In this document: positions 34,721 through 45,053 of the stretch, in pieces
Layout: each line of letters starts with the position of its first letter
How positions within the stretch are numbered: position 1 is the first letter of the stretch
NCBI GenBank assembly: GCA_022495995.1
Contig: JAFEMH010001468.1
Span: forward strand, 405,147 to 469,146
Direction: 5' to 3'
DNA from: Adenophora triphylla var. japonica
Lineage: Eukaryota > Streptophyta > Magnoliopsida > Asterales > Campanulaceae
DNA length: 64,000 nucleotides
Translations under genes and position numbers: made by a program
Notes under the pieces: model-generated
The model's input: the letters and a program-made list of their open reading frames with translations, nothing else
Told to the model about the DNA's origin: nothing
Database searches by the model: none

Positions 34721-36277
34721 TTATTTTGCCGCCTCACCATCGTCGACAGACCTTCCTTCTCTTTGCAACTTCCTTTCTTCAGCCTCGGCCACAGCATATG
34801 CCTTGGCGTAGAGGTCCTTTCTAGATTTAACTGGATGGACTTGCAGCTCGTAGTCCAATGCGGAAGAAACAACACTATGTCTAAAACAGTTTATGATTTC
34901 TCTATCAGTTAGATCCTCGTCTATCTGATCCACTAACTTTTTAAATCTTTTGAAGTAACTCATAGAGCTTTCGTTGGCTCCCTGGGATATGTTGCTGAGG
35001 TCGTTGACAGTCTTTCGACGGTCTCCTGCCGTTGCAAATCTTCCCAAAAACTTTTTTCTCATCTGTTTCCAAGACTCGATGCTCCCCTTAGGAAGGCCTC
35101 TAAACCATCGTAAAGCAGCGTCAGTTAGCGTGCTTGTAAGGGCTTTGCACATAACATCATCGTGTCCTGATGCTCTTGCCACCACATACATCTGAGCTTC
35201 AAGATGCTGTATGTGATCTATGGCGCTCGTAGAGCCATCATACTGCTTCAAGTCAGGCAGCTTAAAACCTGGTTCTGGGGGTCCGGTTTCCAACATCCAT
35301 GGAGCCAAAGGATTCATTGTGCCCACGTCGTCCTCTGAATCATCACTGTCTACCTTATTTCTCTTGGTCGTCAACTCCTCCACCTGACGCTTGAGTCTTA
35401 GGATTTCTCTCATGTCGACCTCGCCTGCTGGGCCGGCGGGAGGGATCCTATCTTGACGAGGCCCCCGGGTAACGGTATTGGACCGTTGCCTCTTGGTGGG
35501 ATTTGGTCGTCGCGAGATGGACCTCTCTCTCCTGAAGCTCGGTGGTGGAGACGGCCTGTAGGATCTTGACAGCTCTCGTTCACGACGAGGTGGTGTGCGT
35601 GTTCTTTCCCTATAACTTGGAGCTCGTTCATTTCTTAATGACGGGGTAACTTGACGACCTCGCACAACCTGGTTTTGGGTAGGATTTTCTAGGGCTAACG
35701 ATCGATGAGGCTCACCGTCTGCCTCCTCCCGTCATCGTTGAGATGGGACTCCCTGACTTCGTCTTTCGTTAAGATGCTCTCTTAGATCAAGTTGTGGTAC
35801 AATGCGCTCGTTTTCAGCAGTTGTTCCTTCATGACGACCATTATTCTCCCTCTGGTTTCTTCTTCTTCCCGACGAGACAGTGTTGTGAGATGCCTGTGGG
35901 GGCTGGTCCTCAGCCAACTGTATGAGCTCGTTTTGAATTCTCAGGAGTTCATGGAGGGCGTTGGCTCTCTCGACGAGGAAAGCTGCTCGATCCAAGGGTG
36001 GGTTGGATGGACCCCCCAAGTTTCGCGCAGCCGCTCCCTCAGGTCTTCTTTCCAGCGGGGGTCGTCTCTGTCTTTCTGTTGCTTGCCTCTTATCCCTTCT
36101 CCTTGCAGTAGGAAGGCCAGTGTCATCTACCACACCGTGTGACCTGGTAACCCTCTGGTTAGGGTTCCTAGGTTGAGGTGAGGGAGGTCTGGGCTCCTCC
36201 TGTGGGCACTGCTAAGGGGAAGGTGGTCTGCCAGCGTCTTCGGTGGACTTGCTGGCGGTGTGTCCGTCTGGCATCAT
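34721..36277 (-). pseudogene. gag: gag of Tat element 2 with three stops
   Basis: Starts at ATG 36,277 (MMPDGHTASKSTEDAG). One frame runs to the pol zinc finger, with stops at 36,212-36,214 (TAG), 35,732-35,734 (TGA) and 34,721-34,723 (TAA, between gag and pol). The N-terminal half is Arg/Pro/Ser-rich (SRSYRPSPPPSFRRERS). The capsid core has FKLPDLKQYDGSTSAIDHI, ALRWFRGLPKGSIESWKQM and SSMSYFKRFKKLVDQ, the Retrotrans_gag family. Gag and pol share one frame, so the last stop could be natural or a mutation. Confidence 0.88.
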
Positions 36278-36324
36278 TTTTCAGGCTTTTTTCGGCTGTT
36301 ATTCTGTGGTTGAAAGGTCAATGA

Positions 36325-36351
36325 CAAACGTTCCCGGCAATGGAACCAAAC
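36325..36351 (-). promoter_or_regulatory. putative primer binding site of element 2
   Basis: On the minus strand, directly after LTR end CTATCA, the sequence GTTTGGTTCCATTGCCGGG follows. Its spacing and CCATTGCCGGGAA part resemble the tRNA-Asp-type primer sites of some plant Ty3 elements. tRNA identity is inferred, not proven. Confidence 0.5.
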
Positions 36352-37203
36352 TGATAGTGCAGGAATGTGTTTGGGCTCAGGTATTGTGTCCAGCGAATGA
36401 TTGAGCTGACTTGTGACCTGCACAACACAGGAAAAGAACCGTGAAACTGCGCCGGGGGTCTTCCGGCAAGCCCCTCCGGCGTGAGAATCAGCGTATGGAC
36501 TTGAAAATAGTGTAAATATTATGGAGAGTGTGTGTATACGTAAATATGCAGAAATGCATTACCTTGGTCCATGTTTCTGTTCCCATATTTATAGTGGATG
36601 AAGATGATATTAGGGTTTTCATCTGAACCGTTGGATTGGATTGCTGCCAACCGTTGGATCATCTTGATTCCCTAGGCGTACACGTGTCACGCCATGATTG
36701 TTACGCCTAAATGAGGACACTGTTGTGTCTGACACGGATAAGTAGTTTGGCTTATAAAGGAAAGTCAACCTGTACACCTTTTGGTGTTATTACTGTTTCC
36801 ATGATTGCACGCCCAGAATGTCCCAATGTCAGGTCTGACTCTACCCCAATATGGCTAATTAACCAAGCTTATTGAGGAAGCTAAGTGAAGGGACGACCTT
36901 GTAGATGTATGTCCAGGAAGGTCGTCGTCTTATCAGGATTCGACGAGCGAGTGGACGAGCGAGTCAGATCGCTCAATGGCGACGACCGTCGCTCTACGCT
37001 GGAATGGATTCTGACTTATGGAGGGAAGGCTCGTCGTTAGATGGGCTTGGTCGCTCATTGGCGACGACCGCCATCTAGCGTATCGACGGGCCATGTCTCC
37101 AAACCTTGATGGGCCTCGTTGATCTTTAATCCATTTGTGGGCTTGGTAGCCCATAGCTCGTAAATATGTATTAGGCCCGACCCATCACGAAATATCCCGT
37201 TCA
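36352..37203 (-). repeat. 5' LTR of element 2
   Basis: TGATAGTGCAGG...CCCGTTCA on the plus strand, about 96 % identical to the left LTR. A TATA box is at 36,586-36,593 on the minus strand (CACTATAAATATGGG), about 610 bp from the LTR start in element orientation, so transcription would run leftwards into gag. Confidence 0.92.
36586..36593 (-). promoter_or_regulatory. TATA box of element 2 5' LTR
   Basis: TATAAATA on the minus strand, conserved at the matching place in the other LTR. Confidence 0.6.
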
Positions 37204-37635
37204 ATATGTTTAAAATATTATTCATTCTTTCTCATTTTTAAAATAAAGAAAAGTAAAACTTTTAATTTAAAATGTATAACAAATACTCCCTCCGTCCCTA
37301 TTTACCTGGCACCAAACCAAATGGCACAATAACTAAGGAAAAATAATAAAATAAACAAAATAGTACAAGTGGACAAAGATTAAGAGATCTCACCACCTCT
37401 TAATTAATTGAGCAGCCATTTTTAAAAAAAGAAGCAAAAGTAAACAGAATGGAGGGAAAATTAATTACAGCTGGGTTCTTAACCCATTTCAAAAGTTCCC
37501 TCCTAATTTGAATTTCCCACTTACAGACAACCATTACTATTCCTTACAAATACACACAGTAACTAGCCATTTCTGCACATAATCAGTCCATAGTATACTG
37601 GGTTCTTAACCCATTTCAAAAAAAAAAAAATCAAA

Positions 37636-39078
37636 ATGACAAAAGATATTCCAAGAGAACAAAAAGTCTTGATTGCCCAGTTCCTAGCCTTTTTCGCAGT
37701 GAGGCAAGTTTCAAAACACACTGTGTCATTCTTCTTCCAAAATCCAAGGTTTATGAAGCTCAACTGAAGTTTGGAATTAGCAGGAGGTCAGTTTTCAGAT
37801 TTTGGAACCTTGTGAAGAACCAGATGAAGCTTGGACAGAAGCTTGATTTGCCTAACAACAGAGAAGGTAACATTAGATCAACAAAAATTCCATTTGATGC
37901 TGAAAAATTGAAAGCTTTACCTTTCAAAAAGAGAACTACATTTAGAAATCTTTCTAAACATTTGGGTGTAAGCAAGAGTACAATTTTTAGATGGAAAAAG
38001 AGTGGAGAGATCAGACGCCATAGTAATGCCATTAAACCTTCTTTGAATGATGTCAACAAAATTTCAAGGCTCAAATTTTGTTTAAGTTCACTCAGGTATG
38101 ATCGGCTTACAGATAAACCCATCTTTAAAAGTATGACCCATGATATTCATGTCGACGAAAAGTGGTATAATATGACTGACTGCACTGAAAATTACTACAT
38201 TATGCCTGGAGAAGTTGAACCACATAGGACATGTCAAAGTAAGAGATTCATAACTAAGGTTATGGTTATATGTGTTGTTAGTAGACCCATTTATGCAGAA
38301 AATGGAGAGTTGATATTTGATGGAAAGATTGGACTATGGCCATTTACAACAAAGGAACCACCAAGAGAAGGAGTGTGAACAGTTCGCGAACACTTCAGTA
38401 ACCAAGCCAATGGAATCAATCAACAAGGAAACCACTAAACAAATGATGCTGAACAATGTAAGTCTATCAATTACCATTCTTTTATCTTACCACAGATGTC
38501 ATAATATTCATGGAGTTTTAATACAATTTTTTTTAACTTAATTGCAGGTGATCCCTGCCATTAAAGTTAAATGGCCACCAACTTTTAGCAAAGACATAAC
38601 CATACAATGGGATAATGCCCCACCACATTTAAATCTAGAAACTGACCCTGATTTCATAGCTGCAGCAACATCAGATGGGTTCAATATAAAGTTGGTGTTC
38701 CAGCCACCAAACTCACCAGACACCAATGTTAATGATCTAGGATGGTTTAGATCAATCCAGTCACTAAAGAATGATGTCCAAGCAAATAACATTGATGAGT
38801 TGGTGGCTGCAGTTATAGATTCCTTCAACAATCTATCACATTACAAACTTAACAAGGTATTCCTAAGTTTGCAAACATGTTTTGAACAGATCATGATCAG
38901 ACGTGGAAACAATGATTATAAACTCCAACACATGAAAAAGGATGCTTTATATCGAAGAGGATTACTCCCAAATGAGGCAACAGTGGATAAAAGTTTGGTA
39001 AAAGAGTGTTTATTGTATCTAATGGAGCAAGGGCTTGCTGGAGGACTTGAGGGCATGATGGAAGATTTTCTGTCCTAG
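37636..39078 (+). pseudogene. plant mariner-like transposase, two exons, frameshifted
   Basis: First ATG 37,636 (MTKDIPREQKVLIAQFLA). A shift near 37,748 leads to VYEAQLKFGISRRSVFRFW, a helix-turn-helix DNA-binding region. A second helix-turn-helix is near 37,930 (FRNLSKHLGVSKSTIFRW). The catalytic domain has DIHVDEKWYNMTD (first Asp, ~38,150), IQWDNAPPHL (second Asp, ~38,607) and FQPPNSPDTNVNDLGWF (third Asp, ~38,730), spaced as in plant DD39D transposases. A second shift lies near 38,370. A 90-base intron at 38,458-38,547 (AAT|GTAAGT...TTGCAG) splits exons in phase 0. The protein would cut and paste at TA sites. Confidence 0.88.
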
Positions 39079-39275
39079 AATAGTAGCCTTTTGTGTATGA
39101 AAAATAGTGGCCTTTTGTGTATGAAAAATAGTGGCCTTTTGTTTATGAAAAAATAGTAGCCTTTTGTGTATGAAAAATAGTGGCAGTTTGTAAGGAAAAA
39201 GTGGCTTTTTGTTATGAAAAATAGTGGCAGTTTGCAAACATGTTATGAAAAATAGTGGCGGTTTGTATGCAAATA
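39079..39275 (+). repeat. ~24-bp minisatellite between the convergent MLE genes
   Basis: About eight imperfect copies of ATAGTGGCCTTTTGTGTATG plus AAAA, some with GTGGCAGTTTG. Begins right after the transposase stop. Confidence 0.85.
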
Positions 39276-39402
39276 TCATCATAGACACTCGCACAATAAC
39301 AAGCAACAATTTCAAAACGTGGAAACAAAGTTAAATTTACAGAAAATGACTCATACAAAGCTCAAATTTCCAAAGCCAAACTGTACTCTTAATCACCCAA
39401 TT

Positions 39403-40029
39403 TTACAGAAAAAGAAGTGAAAAAAGAGATACGACCTGATAACGAGTGGAATGCAAGAATTCTCTAACTTCAGGTGTAGCGGGATAGTATGGACTATCAA
39501 GAGCATCCTTCTTAATCCATCTAGGTAGGAAAATGGCCAACATTCCAAGTGTTGAGAGGTAATCCGAAGCTTTCGATTCAATGGACGGAGCCTTCTCTTC
39601 AATAGGGGTAAACTCAGGTGGTTCATACGTCACATATGAGTCGGAAATTTGGGTGAACTGAGTCTCCGGCACAAATGAATCGGAGATTTGGGTGAACTGA
39701 GTCTCAGGCACGATAGAGTCATCATAGACTTGGTTTGAGTCAAGAAAAATAGATGAAGGTTGAAAATGGGAATTAGGGCACGAATGTGAATCACCTTGAA
39801 GATGGGGAAATTCCGCCACCGTATCATGTACGGGCAACAAATCCATCGAATCAAAGCTTCCATTGCCCAATAATGGCAGATCCATGAGAGTCAAACAAGA
39901 TTCATCATCACTTGGCAAATTAGGGTTTGGATATGAATCGGCATCAAAGGGAGGAAAGACCGACACTGTGCTATCTTTGGGGAACAACAAAACGAAGCTT
40001 GATTGTCTTGACAATGGAGGAGAATCCAT
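39403..40029 (-). CDS. unknown 208-residue ORF inside the mariner-like element
   Basis: Intact from ATG 40,029 (MDSPPLSRQSSFVLLFPKD) to a stop at 39,403, convergent with the transposase. The N-terminal 150 residues are acidic and Ser/Pro-rich, with a direct in-frame repeat of VPETQFTQISDS. The C-terminal part is more ordered (DYLSTLGMLAIFLPRWIKKD, SPYYPATPEVREFLHS). The sequence CGTTATCAG|GTCGTATC near the end could be a splice donor, so the last 11 residues may be intron. I do not recognise the protein. It could be a captured host exon or an element-specific accessory gene. No frame break is seen, unlike the transposase. Confidence 0.5.
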   Translation of the reverse strand: MDSPPLSRQSSFVLLFPKDSTVSVFPPFDADSYPNPNLPSDDESCLTLMDLPLLGNGSFDSMDLLPVHDTVAEFPHLQGDSHSCPNSHFQPSSIFLDSNQVYDDSIVPETQFTQISDSFVPETQFTQISDSYVTYEPPEFTPIEEKAPSIESKASDYLSTLGMLAIFLPRWIKKDALDSPYYPATPEVREFLHSTRYQVVSLFSLLFL

Positions 40030-40039
40030 CCGTAAATTG

Positions 40040-40165
40040 ATTGGGTTTTGATGAATGGCGTATGGGAAGGGTGGGGTGAGGTTGGGTTGAATTAGATGAA
40101 GGTTTTGATGAATGGCGTATGGGAAGGGTGGGGTGAGGTTGGGTTGAATTAGATGAAGGTTTATG
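40040..40165 (+). repeat. 58-bp tandem duplication upstream of the MLE ORF
   Basis: Two near-identical copies containing GATGAATGGCGTATGGGAAG and GGTTGGGTTGAATTAGATG, just upstream (minus-strand sense) of the ORF start. Confidence 0.85.
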
Positions 40166-40431
40166 ATCTGGTAGTGGTAGGTGAGTAAAAATAAATTCCA
40201 TCCGTAAAAAATTAATGGGTTCTGATAAAAGAAATTAAATGGGTGGGATTATTGGGTGGGATTTGTTTAAGTTAAATGGATGGTGTTATTTTAATTGTTG
40301 TCATTAGGAGGAAAATGGTGGGGTAGGGTTAATATAAAAATATAAAAAACTTTCCATTTTGGGTGGTGCCAAGTAAAGTGGGACGGCCCAAAATGGAAAT
40401 TAGTGCTACAAGTGAAGTGGGACTATGAGTA

Positions 40432-40899
40432 AATAAATAAGATTCTTACTCGAAAGAAAGAAAGTACACAATTTTCATTTTGAATAACAAAATCAATAAG
40501 ATACCAGAAAGAAAATTTGTACCCTTAATTATTGGAGTATGTATTATGATTGGTACTAATAAAAGTTTGTGTTCGAGGACACATTTTTTTTTTAAATTAA
40601 ATTTTTTTTTTAATTTAAATTTTTTTAAGGGCAAAATGGAAAAGGAACAACTTAGTGAGGGCAAAATGAAAAATTTAACAGTTGATACTATTTATAGTAC
40701 TGTTCATATGGTGAGGTGGACAACTGCCATTTATACTGTAGATACTCTTTAGACTCTATGCGCTCGAGGATACAGCTAGTACTCCCTTTTCCGTCCTTAA
40801 ATATTTTTTATTTTATTTTTCAAATTTACTTTAAATCCAAAATAAATTTAATTTCTTTTTAAACATTTATTTAATTAAAAACAAATAGAATAGTAAATA
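40432..40899. other. AT-rich intergenic DNA
   Basis: No gene. TACTCCCTTTTCCGTCC at about 40,780 may be a lone Stowaway end. Confidence 0.5.
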
Positions 40900-41131
40900 C
40901 TTCCTCCGTCCCAAAATGTTTGTCCCATTTGATTTTTTTATTGAACTTTGACCACAAATATATGACAATTTAATTATGTTCATGAAATTCTAAAAATTTC
41001 TATTGATTCACCATTAATAATATTATCAACAACAACTTTTAGAATTTCATGCACATAATTAATCTCTCATAAATTTATAATCAAAATTCAATAAAAAAAT
41101 TAAATAAGACAAACATTTTAAGATCGAGGAG
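40900..41131. mobile_element. Stowaway-like MITE 4 (232 bp)
   Basis: TA-CTTCCTCCGTCCCAAAATG at left, ACATTTTAAGATCGAGGAG-TA at right. Interior TTTAGAATTTCATG / CATGAAATTCTAAA forms further inverted repeats. Confidence 0.75.
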
Positions 41132-41244
41132 TAGTAAACATGTCATGAGATTGTCTTTTCAGGTTTCAGAATATGGTATCAACAATGATATGTAAAAAGT
41201 TTTTACTATTGTTGAGTTTTCTAAGGACCTCTTCTCGACTAACT

Positions 41245-41637
41245 AATGAGTACCTCTTTCACCAAAGGTCTCCTGGCCAAGTGGTATCATGGCCGGCTTT
41301 CCTATGAGGAGGTCGGGGGTTCGATCTTCCCTGGGGGAATCCTGTGGATTTAATTCTTCTATTGGGTTTCTGTGAGCCTCGAGTCCCCCTGCGCGCACAT
41401 CCGTACAAAGAAGAAGCATTGATTGTTGGGCTTGCAACCTCGGTGTGGGGAGTTCAACCGCCGTTGTAGGAGGGCTCCCTTGGGGCCAGGGAGTATAAGG
41501 GTGCCGCCACCCCGCCGCCTGCATATACCGTGATTTACCTCCGCCAAGATACCTGAGGGCACTGGTGGTCAGATTGGATCCAGTTAAAATGCTTGGAACC
41601 TGGATAATCAAAAAAAAAAAAAATGAGTACCTCTTTC
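41245..41637 (+). mobile_element. tRNA-derived SINE with 16-bp exact TSD
   Basis: Body 41,261-41,621. The 5' part has an A-box (TGGCCAAGTGG) and a B-box (GGGGTTCGATC) of an RNA polymerase III promoter ~40 bp apart. The 3' end is an A-run. The flanks AATGAGTACCTCTTTC (41,245-41,260 and 41,622-41,637) are identical, the mark of target-primed insertion by a LINE machinery. Length ~360 bp is long for a SINE. Confidence 0.88.
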
Positions 41638-41769
41638 TAAAAATATTAGTGGTTTTACAATGATAGTGACCTATTAAACTTATAAGAAATCTCCTTTTAT
41701 ATTGTGAATGCATTTAATAACATTAATCAAACAAAATGTCAATCCCAAAGTATAATAGATTATTATTAA

Positions 41770-42503
41770 GACTACCCACAATGGGTAGTTGAAATGGTGC
41801 AATGGGAGAATGAAATGAGGATGATTGAAATGAGAGAATGAAATATTTCAACCCAAATTAAAAAAAAATTAAAAAATTGAATGACACGTGTCGGCTTTTA
41901 ATTGGACCAAATGTGGCCGCGTGCTTCCACGCCTGCAAGGCGTGTGAGGCGCTCCGATTTTTTTTTCCTCTTGATCTGACACGTGGCATTATCTGATGGA
42001 TCACATGATTTTCGAATTTAATTTTTTATCCCAAATCTTTGAGCTGAATTATCACCTAGTAAATTAATTTTTTAAAAAAAAAAAATTCACAAAAATTCAT
42101 CATTTTTTCCCTATAAATTGATACAAGTTTCATTTGATTTGGACACAAAAAAAAAAACCCTCATTTCTCAATTATTCTTTTTCATTTTAGCCTTTATTTA
42201 AAAAAAAAATCATCATTTTTTCCTATAAATTGATGCAATATTTTTTAATTAAGTGTGAAATATTTTAATTATAAATAATAATAATAATTATTATTATTTT
42301 ACTAATCATAAAAATAGAGAATATAAATAAAATAAAAGTGGTGGTGTATAAAATGGTGAGTTAGAGGAAGTTAAAATTTAATTTAATTTAGTCATTGTAG
42401 GGGAATTAAATGAAATGGATAGTTAAAATATAAGGTGAATGAAATAAAGTGTTAAGATGGTTAAAAGAAATGGAATGATGAGATGAAAACATTGTGGGTA
42501 GTA
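41770..42503. mobile_element. Tourist/Harbinger-like MITE (734 bp)
   Basis: TIRs ACTACCCACAATG at left and CATTGTGGGTAGT at right, flanked by TAA on both sides (41,767 and 42,504). TAA target and TIR style suit PIF/Harbinger. AT-rich interior without ORF. Confidence 0.75.
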
Positions 42504-42506
42504 TAA

Positions 42507-42725
42507 GGCAAACCAACTCTATTAATAGTGTAAAATAAGTAATGAGCTGGATTTTTTAAGTCGTATGTACAGTCTTACTCCCTCCGGCATAGTATTTTGT
42601 TATTTTGGATATTTTATTCGATAAAACAGCTAAAAATGCTAAATATTATACTACTGTGATCCATCTTTTACGCCACTCCAGTCCTTATGTCACTTTCTCT
42701 TTCATCTTACTTTTTATATTTAGAA
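42507..42725. other. short intergenic stretch
   Basis: No gene. TTACTCCCTCCGGCATAG near 42,577 is a lone Stowaway-type end. Confidence 0.45.
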
Positions 42726-42830
42726 GGATTATATAATAATTTGGTCGATAAACATGATTTTTTTTTATTAATTTGATCTCTAATGAATATTTTTTTTATT
42801 AGTATGGACCCTTATATTGACAATTTTTGT
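42726..42830 (+). repeat. left terminal inverted repeat of the capture element
   Basis: Pairs with 48,840-48,934. TTATTAATTTGATCT on the left faces TTATTAGTTTGGTCC in the right arm's complement. Confidence 0.55.
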
Positions 42831-43399
42831 CTATGTGCCCCTTATGTCCGTGAAATGTTCATAAATACCAAGAATACCCTTGCACTATATATTAATTTGA
42901 TCGTTAAACTTGATACTTTTTATCAATTTAGCCCATTTTAATGTTTTTTTATTAACTTGTATTACTTATGTTCATGCATATTCAAAAATGCCCTTACTAT
43001 TACATTGATGATGAGTTTTCATTTTTTTTTTTTTGTAAATAATAAAAATAATAGGCTTTGACCGATTAGTCCCCCACCCAAATAAAAATTACAAATAAGG
43101 ACTAACATTATCAAAACAACCAAAAAGTCCCTCAATTTTTTCTGGACCAAATTGCCCCTCAATTCCCTCTCTCCCTCTCTCACGCGTGACGGATCGTTCC
43201 TTACCTGCTTTCTTTCTCTCTCCTTTTCTCTCTCTTCCTTTTTTTCCTCTTAAATTTTTAAAAAGCAATATCTCACAATTTAAAAATCGAAAAATTATCT
43301 GAAATCACTGTTTTAATCTCATCGCCAAGACGAATCAAACAAGTTTAGTCATCATATATTTCAAATTTTATAAATAAAATAAAATTATTTTTCAAACAA

Positions 43400-44000
43400 C
43401 TGTAAAATAGACCTCACTGTTGTTCTATAAAAGAATGACATAAAAAAACAGTGAAATCTATCACACAGTTATGCACACTAACTGAAAAATTGACCTCAAC
43501 AATCATAACTGAGAAATAGACCTCACAAATGCACAAACAATCATAAACAAATGATAAATAACGGGTAAACCACACATACTAAGTAGCAAAATAATTGTGA
43601 AATTGACCTCACAGCTTCTCGGCTTAGAAAGGTCAAAACCAAACCATTTCACATTCATTAATAACCGTGAACCGACACGCTATTCACATCACAACCAACA
43701 ATGTGAAAAGACCTCACCGTTGTTCTAAAAAAGAGTGACATAAAAATAGTAAAATCTATCACACGATTATGGTGCATAACTCGAGAAAATACCTCAACAC
43801 TCATAACTATAATCGAGAAATTGACTCACAGTTGTGCACAAGCATAATTCTCGGCTTGGAAATGTGCAAATCATTACACAGTTATGCACAATAACTGTGA
43901 AAATCATTACACAGTTATTTACATCAAACCTAACAACCGTGAAACTTGTTCTACAGTTGTCCTAAAGGAATGACATAAAAACTTCTATTGTATTGAGGCA
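43400..44000. repeat. degenerate copies of the AACCGTGAAA repeat
   Basis: Contains one recognisable unit (43,882-43,985: CACAGTTATGCACAATAACT, AACCGTGAAACTTG, GTCCTAAAGGAATGACATAA) plus fragments with GGGTAAACCACACATACTAA. Same family as 45,540-46,000 and 47,540-47,750. No gene. Confidence 0.65.
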
Positions 44001-44013
44001 AGCCGTGGTATAG

Positions 44014-44376
44014 ATGCTTCTTCACTGCATCTTTTCCTGTTTCCGACTCTCTTGTTCAATGCATCGATTGTCATTTATAGATTTGGGCAAAAGAGTCTTG
44101 AATCTGTTGGATAAGAGAAAAAAAATTAGAAATAATGTAGGAAATACACGCAAATTGAATATTATTTTTATTTTAAATCACGACAAGGCATTGGGTACTG
44201 TCCTTAGAGTGGAGCACATAATAGAAGAGGAAATAGGAAGAAGTGCCTACTATTACAAAGGAACAACCATCTGCCAAACCACGAGATGTACAACGCCACA
44301 ACTTGATGAACAAGGAGGGGGTATTTCAAGAAGAAAAAGTATGAAGTTTGAAAGAATAAACGAAATAATTAATTAA
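44014..44376 (+). other. 120-codon ORF of doubtful reality
   Basis: Open frame with no recognised domain, opposite in direction to the captured gene fragments. Listed because it is one of few open frames here. Composition (HIIEEEIGRSAYYYKG) gives no family. Confidence 0.15.
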
Positions 44377-44500
44377 AAGAATAATCTCCAATCTCTTAAG
44401 AAACATTCCTCAAGCTATTTACAGCTTAGGTTACCAACTCATCTAAAAGCTTATGTTGATAGACAGGGCTCAACCAAGCTTAACCAACAGCAGCAACAAT

Positions 44501-44615
44501 TTAAACCAAAGCTACAAACCTAACAGCAGCCTTAGATTTATCATAATCATGTTTGGGTTTGCTGACAAGTGCCTCCATTGCACTAGCTGAGAACCAACTG
44601 ATAGAAAGATTGTTC
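44501..44615 (-). pseudogene. captured last-exon fragment of an unidentified gene
   Basis: Acceptor-like T-run and GATAG at 44,616-44,632, then an open frame SWFSASAMEALVSKPKHDY ending FVALV-stop at 44,501. Looks like a host 3' exon; family not recognised. Same strand as the RING1-like and DEG1-like pieces. Confidence 0.35.
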
Positions 44616-45053
44616 CTATCAAAAAAAAAAAAATACTGACAGAAAAATTGTCTAATGAAATGCTCAAGTCTTAATGCATTAGAAACACTTCAATGTGCCA
44701 ATAAGCATTTCCAGTGTAAAAGCCTTCTCTAGGTGAATTTTTAACAAGTGACCCCCCATATGCTAATCGAAAAGCCAACAACATTAATGAAGACAAGCAA
44801 GATAAATAGATGAAGAATGGAAAACTTCATAAAACATCATCTTTATAAGTGGGCGTAACGGACAATGGCTGGACTCAAAGACTCTGCATGGCGTATCATC
44901 AAGGAAATGAGAAGCTTCTACGTACCGGATAATATTAGGAAAGGCAAAGCAAAGAAAAAGCAAATATATTAGCATGAAATACTTGCACCCTTATCAATGA
45001 AATGCATCACATGATTGCAAAGTTGAAGGATCTAGTGGCTCAATGCTTCTGAC

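Larger units (their letters stand above)
25016..37203 (-). mobile_element. complete Tat-lineage Ty3/gypsy element 2 with two LTRs
   Basis: Direct repeats 25,016-25,866 and 36,352-37,203 are LTRs (~851 bp, ~34 differences by hand). Flanking 5-bp sequences ATACG and ATATG are a target duplication with one transition. On the minus strand: gag, protease, RT, RNase H, archaeal-type RNase H and integrase (36,277-30,271). A plus-strand gene occupies 26.1-29.5 kb between integrase and the 3' LTR. Dual RNase H and the extra gene place it in Tat. Stops and one shift make it non-autonomous now. Confidence 0.93.
37286..40429 (+). mobile_element. mariner-like element (plant MLE), 3.1 kb, with two genes
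   Basis: Left end TA-CTCCCTCCGTCCCTATT and right end GTGGGACTATGAG-TA lie in opposed orientation, each flanked by TA. The right side also has a subterminal AAGTAAAGTGGGACGG mirroring GTCCCTATTTACCTGGC on the left. Inside are mariner transposase exons on the plus strand and an unknown ORF on the minus strand, separated by a minisatellite. Size and TA site match plant MLEs, the likely source of transposase for Stowaway MITEs. Confidence 0.85.

Noticed and set aside
30244..34912. Plus-strand ORFs of 90-200 codons opposite pol of element 2
   Set aside because: Shadows of the integrase, RT and protease reading frames on the minus strand; no domains of their own.
41261..41330. tRNA gene
   Set aside because: A- and B-boxes are present, but the cloverleaf cannot be completed and the A-tail plus 16-bp TSD identify a SINE.
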